Shown: piece after piece, positions 1 to 9,132 of the stretch
Layout of the letters: each line of letters starts with the position of its first letter
How positions within the stretch are numbered: position 1 is the first letter of the stretch
Origin: CAWKEY01 sp963696315
GTDB taxonomy: Bacteria > Pseudomonadota > Gammaproteobacteria > Methylococcales > Methylomonadaceae
Reading direction: 5' to 3'
Length of the DNA stretch: 64,000 nt
NCBI GenBank assembly: GCA_963696315.1
Contig: CAVOJU010000005.1
Span: 110,959 to 174,958, forward strand
Made by a program: the position numbers and the translations under genes
Notes under the pieces: generated by a model
Databases searched by the model: none
The model's input: the letters and a program-made list of their open reading frames with translations, nothing else
Told to the model about the DNA's origin: nothing

Positions 1-2424
1 CATCCAGCCGCCGCCGATCAGCAAGGGCAGCGCCGCCAGCGCGAAACCGCGCACGCTGCGCGTCGCCGCCATGATCCAGAGCAGGCACAGCACCAGGGCC
101 AACTGCGTGCCGTGAGTGAAACCGTCCACCACGGCTTTGGAAAATACCTGATGTGTGGTCGGGAAGCCGGTGGCTTCCGGCGAGACGCTGTACACATCTT
201 TTATCAGGGCGTCGAGGTTGTCGGGATCGTAGACGCTTTTAGCCGGGAAGGCGTACACCGCGATGCTGCCGTCAGCGCCAAAGAAGCGGTCGCGCAGGGT
301 GGGCGGCAACTGCTCCGGGGTGAGGGGCTGGGCCTGCCGCCAGGCGTCGATGACTTTGAGCCCGGCATCCGCTTCGGACAGCAAGGCTCGCAAGAAAACC
401 TCGCTGCGCACGCGGCCCTGTTCGCCGTTTGCGGCAAGCCTGGCCGAGATGTCCAAAAGTTGTCCGCGCACTCTTTCCAAACTTTCGACCAGGTTTGAAT
501 GTCCTGCCGAGAATGCCTGTTCCTGAGCTTCGTCGATGATGGCGGTGGCATTTTCCAGCACTGCCCGCAATAACTCGAATGATTTTGCGGACAGGCCGGC
601 ACGAGAGAGTTCGGCGACCTGACTGGCGTAGTTTGTCCGGGCGAATGACTCGCCGATGCTCGCGGCTTTGTGGAGGCGTTCGTCGGCGTCCGCAGGGAAC
701 AGGCTGGTCAGCGACTGCGCCTGGGCAATCGTAGTGAGCTTGCCCGCCTCGCTGGTAATCCGCCGCGCCTCGGCCATGTCCTTGGCGGTGAAAATGATGA
801 CTTCGGCCTGATAGTCGCTTTCCGCCACCATGCGGCGTTGGTAGTAGGCCGCCTCCGAATCTTTGGGCAACATGCCCAGCAGGTCATAATCAAAGGGGAT
901 GCCGAGACCCTTCACTCCGCCGATGACAGCGCAGCCTATGGCCAGCGTAACCAGGGTTACTGCAACCGGTATAGGAAAGCGCCCCCCTCGCCCAACTCTC
1001 TCCTGAAGGAGAGAGTTTCGTACGGCTAAGTCAACAGCTTTGATTTCCGGCGCCTCAACCTCAGGGTGAAGCGCTGGTATAGGCTTGTCTCTGAGCTTGG
1101 GCGGCAGCAAGGCGTAGAGCGCGGGCTGGACCATCCAGGTGCTGATCAGGATCAACAGCACGCCTTTGGCCGCCACCACGCCCAGCTCGGCAAAGCCGGG
1201 GAAATCGACCGTAGCCAAGGCGCTAAAGATTAGAAGCGAGGCGCCGCCTGCGGTCAGCACTGCTATAAAGGATGAGCCGATGCCGGCCCCGATGGCTTCC
1301 ACCAAAGGCTTGCCTGCCCGGCGTTCCTCGTCAATGCGCGAGGAGGTGAAGATGCCGTAGTCCGCACCCAGGCCGAACAGGATGGCGATAAAGGCGGCGG
1401 TGATGATGGTCAGATGGCCGACGGTGACCAGGGCCAGGCCCAGACTCCACAGCACACCAAGCCCCATAGGGATGAAAATCAGCGCGGCCCAGCGTAGGCT
1501 GCGCACTACCAGCAGGATCAATGCGGCGATCAGGCCGGCGGCGGTGAGTATCACCATGGTGATATCCTTGCGCACATTGACGTATTCCTCGTACTCGATG
1601 GCCGGTAAACCGGTCAGGCCCACGGTGGGAGGGGTGCGGCCAGCGGCTTTGGCTTGTTCGGCCAAGTCAGCCGACACCTGCTTGACCTTGTCGACGAAGG
1701 GGCCAAGGTTTTTGAAATCCCCGGAAGAATTTTTCGGGTGGACGAACAAAAACAGCATCCGCCCGTCATGAGAGGCAAAGTAGCCGTCGGTCATGCCCAT
1801 CGCTCCGCTTTTAGCCAGTAACCGCTTCCAGTCCAGGCTGGTGGGCGCTGTTTCGTCGGACAGCCAGCGCTGCCATTCTTCCAGGAAAAACTCCGTCAGA
1901 TTCAGGCTGGCTTCGGCGCTTTTCAGGTCGGTGTCCGTGCCGCCCAGCGGCGGATGATCTTTGCTCCAGTTCAATGCTTTGCGCAGGTTTTCTTCCAACC
2001 CGCCGGCGCTCAGGATAGGCTGGCTCGCCATTGCTGCCAGCTTGTCCAGTCCCTCTGCCGGCATCAGCAGGTAGGCGTGCTGCAGGAAAAACGTCATATC
2101 GAGCCGGGAAGTCGCCTGACCAATCTCGGGCTCTGCCCGGAGCTTGGCGGCCAAATCGTTGGCAAAGGATTCCAGCTCGTTGCGCGGGGCGCCTTCCAAA
2201 ACCACCATCAAATCCGAGGCGGCGCCGAAATTGTTCATGAAATCGTTAAAGCGCTTCGCCACCGCAGTGTTTTGGGGAAGCAGCGCCTGCCGCGAGGTGT
2301 AAATCGGAAGTTGCGCCGTCGCCCAGCCGGCCAAAATCGACAGCACCAAGGCCAGGCCCAAGATCCGCCAAGGATTTCGAGCAAAATATTCGGCGAGCTT
2401 GGCGATGCGTTGGGTGAATTTCAT
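1..2424 (-). CDS. bstA: RND-family sterol exporter BstA (3' end beyond window)
   Basis: Open reading frame from ATG at 2424 to the window edge, 808 codons without a stop. Residues about 18-36 form a first membrane helix, followed by a long periplasmic stretch and a block of helices (about 290-455), the layout of one half of an MMPL/RND transporter. A second helix (about 485-505) and a second periplasmic region follow, so both halves are represented. It starts 19 bp after sdmA stops and is the last visible gene of the sterol operon. In Methylococcus, BstA is the inner-membrane RND component of the BstABC sterol transport system, so export of C-4 demethylated sterols toward the outer membrane is the likely role; bstB and bstC may lie just outside the window. 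The linker between the two halves contains a REP-like palindrome read in frame (980-1017). Family assignment is firm; the sterol substrate rests on context. Confidence 0.8.
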   Translation of the reverse strand, partial: MKFTQRIAKLAEYFARNPWRILGLALVLSILAGWATAQLPIYTSRQALLPQNTAVAKRFNDFMNNFGAASDLMVVLEGAPRNELESFANDLAAKLRAEPEIGQATSRLDMTFFLQHAYLLMPAEGLDKLAAMASQPILSAGGLEENLRKALNWSKDHPPLGGTDTDLKSAEASLNLTEFFLEEWQRWLSDETAPTSLDWKRLLAKSGAMGMTDGYFASHDGRMLFLFVHPKNSSGDFKNLGPFVDKVKQVSADLAEQAKAAGRTPPTVGLTGLPAIEYEEYVNVRKDITMVILTAAGLIAALILLVVRSLRWAALIFIPMGLGVLWSLGLALVTVGHLTIITAAFIAILFGLGADYGIFTSSRIDEERRAGKPLVEAIGAGIGSSFIAVLTAGGASLLIFSALATVDFPGFAELGVVAAKGVLLILISTWMVQPALYALLPPKLRDKPIPALHPEVEAPEIKAVDLAVRNSLLQERVGRGGRFPIPVAVTLVTLAIGCAVIGGVKGLGIPFDYDLLGMLPKDSEAAYYQRRMVAESDYQAEVIIFTAKDMAEARRITSEAGKLTTIAQAQSLTSLFPADADERLHKAASIGESFARTNYASQVAELSRAGLSAKSFELLRAVLENATAIIDEAQEQAFSAGHSNLVESLERVRGQLLDISARLAANGEQGRVRSEVFLRALLSEADAGLKVIDAWRQAQPLTPEQLPPTLRDRFFGADGSIAVYAFPAKSVYDPDNLDALIKDVYSVSPEATGFPTTHQVFSKAVVDGFTHGTQLALVLCLLWIMAATRSVRGFALAALPLLIGGGWM
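980..1017 (-). repeat. REP-like palindrome inside the bstA coding sequence
   Basis: Bases 994-1004 and 1007-1017 are perfect 11-bp inverted arms separated by two bases. On the gene strand the hairpin is followed by a G-rich tail (GTTGGGCGAGGGG) that matches the hairpin-plus-tail design of the element at 42173-42270 (GTTAGGATGAGGGG). It is translated in frame at about residues 469-481 of BstA, in the cytoplasmic linker between the two RND halves. Confidence 0.7.
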
Positions 2425-2443
2425 AGGCAGGAGATTCCGTTAA

Positions 2444-3550
2444 TCAATCAGCGCCAGCAACCTGCGCCGCTTCCTTCCTGGTCAGATATTCCTCCCACTT
2501 GCGCGCGGTTAGCCGCTGAAACATCGGCACCACGGGATTAAGTTCGATAGGCGGTTCATCCCAGTAGGTTTCGTAGGCCAGCATCTCTGCTTCCAGGGCG
2601 ACGCCGTCTTCTTTGAGTATGGGTTTGAATACCAGGGGTTTGGCGATATTCAGCACCATTTGGGTCAGCCACTTCGGGGTTTTCATGGAAATCAGCGGAA
2701 TCGTCAGGGCATCGAAATAAAACAGGAAAAATACCCGGGTGGTCCGCTCGTCGATGGGCAGCATAAACGACCAATTCTTGATGCTGTCGCCCGTATTGGT
2801 CCATTGATAGGGATATTCGTAACAGAGCTCGATGGAACGGGTATTGACCCGGTTGCGATCAACGAAAATTCCGGAAATCCGGCCGCCGGCCATGTAAGCA
2901 TCGTAAGTCAGGTATACCTTGTCGTCATCGGCCTCGTGGTGGGTCAGTTTGGCATCGATGAAGGGTTTGTACTTGCGGTGCAGAAAGGCATGGGAGAAAT
3001 CGCAGATATTGTCCATTACCATGGAATGGTGGGTGCCCCAGGTTAAATCCGAGACAAAATTGGCCCAAGGGTTATCCCCGGTAAGTTCGGGAATTTCCGG
3101 TATCTTGCGCTCGCCAGCCAGTTCCGGATCACCGGGGAACAGCCAGATCAGGCCATAGCGGACTTGCACCGGGTAAGTTTGCAGTTGTCTCTTGATGAGT
3201 GGCTTGCCAAAGCTGTCATGGGAGTAGTCCTCCAGCAAGCCGTCCCTGTTGAAGGACCAGCCATGGTAAGCGCAACGCAGATTGCACTGATCCACCGCCC
3301 CATGGGTGAGCTTGAGCTGGCGGTGCGGGCAACGGTTCCGCAAGGCTGCCAATTTGCCGTCATCACCACGGTACAAGGCAATGGAAGTATTCCAGAAAGT
3401 GACCTCTTTCACCTGTTCTTTTTTAACCGCGCTGTCGTATTCAACCACGTACCAGCGATCCGGGTCCATGCCGGCGGCGCGGGCTTTTTGCCGGGGATTC
3501 TTGGCTTCCGCAAAGGCGGGAGGCGGGGATTTCGTTTGCGCGCTGTTCAT
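2444..3550 (-). CDS. sdmA: Rieske-type sterol C-4 demethylase oxygenase SdmA
   Basis: 368-residue Rieske non-heme iron oxygenase. The [2Fe-2S] ligands are visible as CPH (C74, H76) and CAYH (C93, H96). The catalytic mononuclear iron site appears as NICDFSHAFLH, giving D184, H187 and H191. In Methylococcus, SdmA oxidises one C-4 methyl group of the sterol to the carboxylate, after which SdmB removes it, a bacterial route unlike the eukaryotic ERG25/26/27 set. It lies 39 bp downstream of sdmB and 19 bp upstream of bstA on the same strand, consistent with co-transcription. The ATG at 3550 gives a short Pro/Ala-rich leader before the Rieske domain. A generic Rieske hydroxylase is the alternative, but the presence of SdmB, the cyclase and CYP51 makes the sterol role very likely. 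Confidence 0.88.
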   Translation of the reverse strand: MNSAQTKSPPPAFAEAKNPRQKARAAGMDPDRWYVVEYDSAVKKEQVKEVTFWNTSIALYRGDDGKLAALRNRCPHRQLKLTHGAVDQCNLRCAYHGWSFNRDGLLEDYSHDSFGKPLIKRQLQTYPVQVRYGLIWLFPGDPELAGERKIPEIPELTGDNPWANFVSDLTWGTHHSMVMDNICDFSHAFLHRKYKPFIDAKLTHHEADDDKVYLTYDAYMAGGRISGIFVDRNRVNTRSIELCYEYPYQWTNTGDSIKNWSFMLPIDERTTRVFFLFYFDALTIPLISMKTPKWLTQMVLNIAKPLVFKPILKEDGVALEAEMLAYETYWDEPPIELNPVVPMFQRLTARKWEEYLTRKEAAQVAGAD

Positions 3551-3589
3551 GATTGGGTACCGGTTTGTGAATAAGGTAGGCTAGATTGT

Positions 3590-4606
3590 TTATTTGGCAG
3601 GGACGATCAAGCCCCTGCGCACGAAGTCTTCGTAGGCATCCCGCACCGCTTGGGACAATTGGGTGGGCTGGTAGCCCAATTCCTGTTTTGCTTTTTCGTG
3701 ATCTGCCCGGCGCCGCATTTGGAGCAGGCGTACCGCTCCCGGCGTAAAGCGCCGGGGCAGGTTGGGGAACGCCCGAAACCAGGTCTTGTCGGCGACTTCA
3801 GCCAGCGCGGCCATCAGCAACGGCGATAGTCGCAGCCGTGGTAAAGGGCGGCCGGTGACTTCCCGGAACATCGCCATCAGATCGTCGACGCTGGCGTAGG
3901 CGGTACTGAAAATATATTTTTGCCCGGAACGTCCATGGCGCATGGCTAACACATGGCCTTCGGCGATATCGCGGCTGGATACGAACTCGAAACCGCCGGG
4001 AATGTAGGCGCGCAGAGAACCGTGTGCGTAATCAATGAGTACGCGTCCCATACGCGAGGGTACGTAGTCGTGGGGGCCGATGATGGCGCAGGAGGTGGCG
4101 ACTACCACGTTGAGGCCATTGGCATGGGCCTTGAGGCATTCATGTTCGGTGAGGTGCTTGGTAAAGCCGTAGGGCAAATGGCGATCGAAGGGATAGAACG
4201 GCATGTCCTCGTGGCTGGAACGATCAGGCTCATAGCCGGTGGCACTCAGCGAACCCGACACTACTAATTTATCGATGTTGTGGCGCTGGGCCGCCTGGAG
4301 GACATGGATTGTGCCACGGACGTTGGTATCGAATACTTCGCGCTTATGGGCTGCGTTGCCTTCGATAGTCGAGACCTTGGCAGCGCAATGGTAAACACGG
4401 GCGCAGCCGCGCACGGCGGCGGACACCGCCTCGGCGTTACGCAGATCAGCGAACACACGCTCCACGTCGAGGCCGTCCAGTGCGCCGTTGTCGCGTTCGG
4501 CGCGCATCATCACTCGCACTTGCTCGCCCTCATCGAGCAGGCGTCGAACCAGGTTAGCGCCAAGGTGACCGGTGGCGCCTGTAACGAGGGTTATGCCAGC
4601 ATTCAT
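3590..4606 (-). CDS. sdmB: NAD(P)-dependent sterol-4-carboxylate dehydrogenase/reductase SdmB
   Basis: Extended short-chain dehydrogenase of 338 residues when started at the ATG at 4606. A GTG 24 bp upstream is also open, but the ATG places the nucleotide-binding loop TGATGHLG at residues 9-16 as is usual. The catalytic pair YGFTK (Y146, K150) is present and the fold is of the 3-beta-hydroxysteroid dehydrogenase/decarboxylase type. In Methylococcus, SdmB oxidises the 3-hydroxyl, allows loss of the C-4 carboxylate made by SdmA and reduces the ketone again, completing removal of one methyl group. Immediate linkage to sdmA supports this. The DNA of sdmB, sdmA and bstA is visibly richer in GC than the squalene epoxidase and cyclase genes upstream. 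Confidence 0.87.
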   Translation of the reverse strand: MNAGITLVTGATGHLGANLVRRLLDEGEQVRVMMRAERDNGALDGLDVERVFADLRNAEAVSAAVRGCARVYHCAAKVSTIEGNAAHKREVFDTNVRGTIHVLQAAQRHNIDKLVVSGSLSATGYEPDRSSHEDMPFYPFDRHLPYGFTKHLTEHECLKAHANGLNVVVATSCAIIGPHDYVPSRMGRVLIDYAHGSLRAYIPGGFEFVSSRDIAEGHVLAMRHGRSGQKYIFSTAYASVDDLMAMFREVTGRPLPRLRLSPLLMAALAEVADKTWFRAFPNLPRRFTPGAVRLLQMRRRADHEKAKQELGYQPTQLSQAVRDAYEDFVRRGLIVPAK

Positions 4607-4718
4607 CGTATTAATCCGATCTGGCGCCACCAGGAATGGAGACGCAAAAGAGGGGCGAGCAGTCCGGATGTCATAGTCCCTGCTTTAAATAAGTCTGGCA
4701 AAACATCAGATGCATTAT

Positions 4719-6134
4719 TCATTCGACTTTAGAACCTACATTAAGGCCTTTGAATGCTTGGGCCTTAACCGAATAAGCAAGAGATTTTATTTTCGCGGTA
4801 TGCTTATGAAAAAATGACACTAACGGAAGCTCGTTTATTAACAATGGCTTAATGATAGAAATCGCATCAGAAAGCAGTTTTATTGCCTTGGGTAAATTCG
4901 AAATCTTTTGACGGAGTAAATTGCTGGCGCCGAACACCGCCAAAAAACAGAATTGTTTTATCAAAGAAACATGTTTCCTGTTCAAGCCTGCCAAAACAGC
5001 AATCGATTCCTGCGCGTTAGCGCCGCCACGCTGCAGGAATTTGAATACAGCCATTTTAAGTAAATCGTTGGACATAACTGCGTACAGCGCGTTGGCCAGA
5101 ATATTAAGGTTGGCATTGGCTCTCTGCCTGTCACGGTAATAGGCTTCGATTTTTTCGTGAATCAAATCGGTATTTTTGAAATCAGGCATGGCCAATAAAT
5201 GAGCGCTTAATATTTGGATATCCGAGAATACTGCGGTCAATCCGCCGCCCGTTAAGGGATGGCGCATATTCAGAGCATCGCCAAGCATCACCGCGCCTTT
5301 CCGTATGATGGGTTTTGCTGCCATGTAATGGTTGGGCATGACCTTAAACCTGCCTTCTTGCAATGCTTGGGCATAACTGTTGCGCATAGATTCGGGAATA
5401 TAAGGCGTTACGTTGACCTCTAAATGCTCCTTAAGCAAAAAGTTTCTAGGCAACTGTTCGCCTGGAAAATCGATCAACAGTCTGACTTCAGTATTGGAAA
5501 TCGGATAACAAATAAAGGGTGTCGGTCCCGATAAAAACACATGCCCATGTTGCGGAAAAGGCATATCACAGTCTTTTAATATCAAGCCGATAAAATACGA
5601 TGTTACGGTTTTTTTATTATTGCTGAGATGCGCCCTGAAATTTGAAAAAAAGCCGTCGCTGGTAATGGTTAAGGGGGCATGAATGGACTTTATCTGGGAG
5701 GTGAGCGATTCCCGGTAACTCAGGCCAATAATTTCATTGCTGTCATTTTCCAGCAGGTGCAATGCCTTGCCATGTATTTGGGTAACCGATTCATTGTGCA
5801 GAGCGGAGGCTCTTATTTGCTGCAAAAACCTGCCATTATGCAAGCCGATTCCGGTATGACGGCGCGGATAAGCAATGGTAGTTTTTTCGTTACCTTGCAG
5901 CAGGGCGTAACCTTTGACCGTTTGCGCCTCAAAACCATCCAGTAAATGCCTGAGACCCATTTGCTCAAGCGACAATACGGCGCCTGGTTGCAACAATTCA
6001 CCTACGATACGCTTTTTCTCTTTATAGCAATGATCGATTAAAGCGATCTTAATGCCTTTGGGAGCGAGATAAGCTGAGATGGTAGCGCCCGCCATGCCTG
6101 CGCCGATAATGCAAATATCGAACTCTGATTTCAT
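4719..6134 (-). CDS. Squalene epoxidase (FAD monooxygenase)
   Basis: 471-residue flavoprotein monooxygenase. The N-terminal dinucleotide fold GAGMAG is at residues 11-16. The second FAD motif GDALNMRHPLTGGG at 285-298 is the signature that separates squalene epoxidases from other group E monooxygenases. A basic/hydrophobic C-terminal tail (about 395-455) probably holds the protein at the membrane. It converts squalene to 2,3-oxidosqualene with O2 and a reductant, the first committed sterol step. It begins 46 bp after the cyclase stop codon and is followed by a 112-bp spacer before sdmB. No electron-donor gene is beside it. The ATG at 6134 begins directly before the FAD domain. Confidence 0.92.
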   Translation of the reverse strand: MKSEFDICIIGAGMAGATISAYLAPKGIKIALIDHCYKEKKRIVGELLQPGAVLSLEQMGLRHLLDGFEAQTVKGYALLQGNEKTTIAYPRRHTGIGLHNGRFLQQIRASALHNESVTQIHGKALHLLENDSNEIIGLSYRESLTSQIKSIHAPLTITSDGFFSNFRAHLSNNKKTVTSYFIGLILKDCDMPFPQHGHVFLSGPTPFICYPISNTEVRLLIDFPGEQLPRNFLLKEHLEVNVTPYIPESMRNSYAQALQEGRFKVMPNHYMAAKPIIRKGAVMLGDALNMRHPLTGGGLTAVFSDIQILSAHLLAMPDFKNTDLIHEKIEAYYRDRQRANANLNILANALYAVMSNDLLKMAVFKFLQRGGANAQESIAVLAGLNRKHVSLIKQFCFLAVFGASNLLRQKISNLPKAIKLLSDAISIIKPLLINELPLVSFFHKHTAKIKSLAYSVKAQAFKGLNVGSKVE

Positions 6135-6180
6135 AATGAGCTAGTTGACCCGCATACTTTAAACTGTGTTGATGCTTTTA

Positions 6181-8426
6181 TCATTTGTAAACATACCGGC
6201 TACGGTATCGACTTAACGCCCAGATAGGAAATATATTTCTGTAATTAGCATAGGTAATCATGCAGTTATAATTAAAAACGCCAGAGATACGTTCCTGTGG
6301 CCAATCGCCCATGTCGGTCTGTCTGTTCAACAACACATTGAGTCCTGTTTCGATAACTTTTTTATCGCCAAAATCAGCAGCCATCAGGGCTCAGCAAAGC
6401 CCACGCGGTATTAACCACTTGTGATGTCGCCGCCTCCGTATAAACCAGTTTGGAACACGATTCGAAAGTCTCCCCCCAGCCGCCATCGGCTTTTTGCTTG
6501 CCGGTTAAAAATGTGCAGGCTTTGTCGATGCTGGCCATTAAAACTCCATCATCATAATAGCCTTTGCCCTTGGCCCTAGTAGAGCGCTTCCACGCCGAAC
6601 CAGGTCGCATAGGTAAAACAGACCGCCCAACCACCGTACCAGGACCCGTCCGGTTTTTGTTGCTTGAGGATAAAGTGCAGTCCAGCACGAATTGCGTTGC
6701 GTATTTCGCTGTTTTTATAAGTTGGATACGTTTCCTGAATTTCCAGCAAAGCAATCACACAGGCCGCCGTACATTCCGTCCATGAATAATCAATCATGAT
6801 ATCGGCGAATACTTCGGAAGGATTGAGTTTTTCCAGCCATTTTGGTGCACGTGACAATTCATAAGTTGCCCAGCCGCCATCGGTATTTTGGTAAGAAAGG
6901 ATAATATCAACGGCTTGTTTAATGCGGTGTTCGTCAATTGTCGGTGTAACCAGGCCTGAGTGATGAATAGCCAAAGTGGCGCTTAAGCCTTCCGCCGTGC
7001 AATCGGCAACCGGCCAGCCTTGCTCAGCCGTTGAAAAAGGCCAACTGCCTATCATGGGATGACGGAAAAACTCGTTATGCGTCGAATGTTCAGTATCGAT
7101 TTGCGAGTGGTCGATAAATTGATAGCTTTTTGCAATAGTACCAGGAAATAGCTTACCCAAGTCGCTTTCCAGCATGGCGCGGCTTGCAAAAGCGGCATCC
7201 CAAAGCTGTGAGCCGTTGTAGCCATTCATTTTCATGCCGTCTTCGGCAACCCATAAATAATCATACCAACGCGCGACATGCTTTTTAAATTGCGCCGAGT
7301 CCTTGCCGTAAGCGTGCCAGATGCAAATAGAATTGATGGCTTTATTGACGGGGCCTATATCGAGATAGTTGCTTTGCTCATCCTCAGCATTGAGGTATTT
7401 TAATATGTAGTCGGTTGACTTTTTCCTTAACCAGGTGCATTTAAATTTTTCATAGCTATTGGTGAACAAATTCATCCACTTCAAAACAGGAGACAAAATG
7501 GTGTAGCTATCTTTTTCGCACAAGGCATTACGTTGTTCCGGCCAGTCAATAGCAGCAAAATCTTCGTTATAAATTTCCTCTCTTAATGACAAAATCAGTT
7601 TGCTTTCGGGTGCTTTGATTCGCTGTGCGTAGCAATAGGCCATCGGCAAGTAAACCATGCGCGTGTGACACCAGTAGCGCCAGGGATGCACCGGCAGCCA
7701 TTTTGGAAATAGCCACATTTCCGGAAACAGGCTGTTAAAACCTTGCCAGTCATAGAGATTCAAAACCGCCAGATAAAACTTTCCCCAGGAGGGTATGCCG
7801 GTGGCACCGCCGTTGTTGTTGATCCACGCCCTGGCCTTGATCAGTTGCTGATGACTCTTATCCACTCCCAGAAGTCGCAAGGACACGTATTGCATGACGG
7901 TGCCGAACATGGTCGACTGTCCTTCAATATGCATGCCCCAACCAGCATCTTCATTTTGATGATTGAATATATAAAGCTTCATCATTTCCCGGTGCGCTTT
8001 GGGAAACGGCGTATCGGAAATATACGAGGCAATCAGCAAGCCGGGTAAAAGAAATAAGGGGCCGCCATAATCGCCAGGCCAATGGCCGTCTTCGCTTTGC
8101 AAGCATGAAAAGTAGTTAATGCCTTTGATCAGCGCATCGGTGACTTTTTGCGCTTCGGGGTTTGCTGACTGCGGTATTTGGCCGGTAAATTCCTGGAACT
8201 TCGCGTTAATGGCGGCGTGTCTGAAAACCTTATCGCCGGAATTTGGATTGTTGCCTTTGTCAAACTTAAAATCTTTGGCAAACTGGGCAATTTCTTCATC
8301 AGTAATGCTATCGGCATTTTGCAGATGTTCATTGATATTGTCTGAGGCGGGCTTGAATGCCCACATTTGCCGGCCCTTATTAGTGAGCAGTTGCCAGTGT
8401 TTCCAAGAAGACTTTACATTCAACAT
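6181..8426 (-). CDS. osc: Oxidosqualene cyclase (lanosterol synthase type), two apparent frameshifts
   Basis: Cyclises 2,3-oxidosqualene to a protosterol, probably lanosterol, judged from the rest of the operon. The motif DCTAE (D475) is the oxidosqualene-cyclase acid, in contrast to the DDTA motif of squalene-hopene cyclases, and QW-type repeats are scattered through the chain. Reading is continuous from ATG 8426 to about 6580, where a stop is met. The C-terminal part resumes in a second frame (KADGGWGEDF-like block at about 6460) and again in a third from about 6388 to the stop at 6181 (NYRNIFPIWALSRY). Removing one base near 6583 and one C near 6387 gives about 747 residues, the usual length. 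An in-frame TTG at 8462 is an alternative start. Both shifts look like sequence errors; if real, the C-terminal alpha/alpha barrel would be lost. Confidence 0.9.
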
Positions 8427-8504
8427 AGATTTATATGAGATTCCTTTTGCTCGGTTAAGCAACGTAATCCAGCTATTGAAGGCAGGATTTAGTAAATTTG
8501 GAAT

Positions 8505-9107
8505 TTATTGATTAAACAGGGCAATGCGCACCATTGCCATAAAGCCTTTCAGTTTTTTCCATAAAGTTGGCTGTTTGCGCAAACGCTCATGGCCGGGCAG
8601 CAATTGCCCTTTGGCCAATTTGCCTATTTTTCTTTTCACGGCCGGGTCGAGTTTGCCGTCGGCAGCTAGTTCAAAAAACAAGGCCTTCACATTGCCCAAA
8701 TCAAAAAAGTCCCGTTGCCATTCCCATTTATAATTGCCGCCATAACGAAACCAGGAACCGCCTATACCCGCGACTTCATAATGCGTGCCGTCTTCACGCA
8801 GCGCAGGCGACACTTGCCGCCATAGGCCAATCACTTCACCGATTTTTTCATCGATTAAAATGCGGTGATAGGGGTAGCGCCATTCTTCAAAGCCTTCCAT
8901 TTGCACACCCAAGGCCCATTCTTCTATCTGTTTACGGCTACGCGCCACAAATTCCTCATTGGGGCCGATATTCCAGCGATATTCTGCGTCGTCGGTATAC
9001 ATGGCGCCCAAGTATTTGGGCCAGTTACCCTCTTTTTCAGCATCACGATTTGCCTGCAGCCAACGTTCTACCATTTCTTCAAGTTCTGCTCTGGGATATG
9101 CGGCCAT
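8505..9107 (-). CDS. NTF2/SnoaL-like protein in the sterol operon
   Basis: 200-residue protein starting at ATG 9107, 25 bp after the CYP51 stop; longer upstream readings overlap CYP51 and have no support. The sequence has an N-terminal helix (AELEEMVERWLQANRDAEKE) followed by aromatic-rich strands (DDAEYRWNIG, GGSWFRYGGNYKWEWQRDFF), typical of the NTF2-like cone fold that includes SnoaL cyclases and ketosteroid isomerase. The last 45 residues are basic and may lie against the membrane. It sits between CYP51 and the cyclase, so it is very probably co-expressed with sterol synthesis. I know of no assigned function for this type of protein in bacterial sterol pathways; double-bond isomerisation, or binding and handing on of intermediates, are reasonable ideas from the fold but unproven. 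Confidence 0.7.
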   Translation of the reverse strand: MAAYPRAELEEMVERWLQANRDAEKEGNWPKYLGAMYTDDAEYRWNIGPNEEFVARSRKQIEEWALGVQMEGFEEWRYPYHRILIDEKIGEVIGLWRQVSPALREDGTHYEVAGIGGSWFRYGGNYKWEWQRDFFDLGNVKALFFELAADGKLDPAVKRKIGKLAKGQLLPGHERLRKQPTLWKKLKGFMAMVRIALFNQ

Positions 9108-9132
9108 TGTTTGTCTCTTAAAGTTCGTATGT

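Noticed and set aside
6181..8426. Cyclase as a squalene-hopene cyclase
   Set aside because: The acid motif is DCTAE rather than DDTA, and the epoxidase, CYP51 and C-4 demethylation genes in the operon call for an oxidosqualene cyclase.
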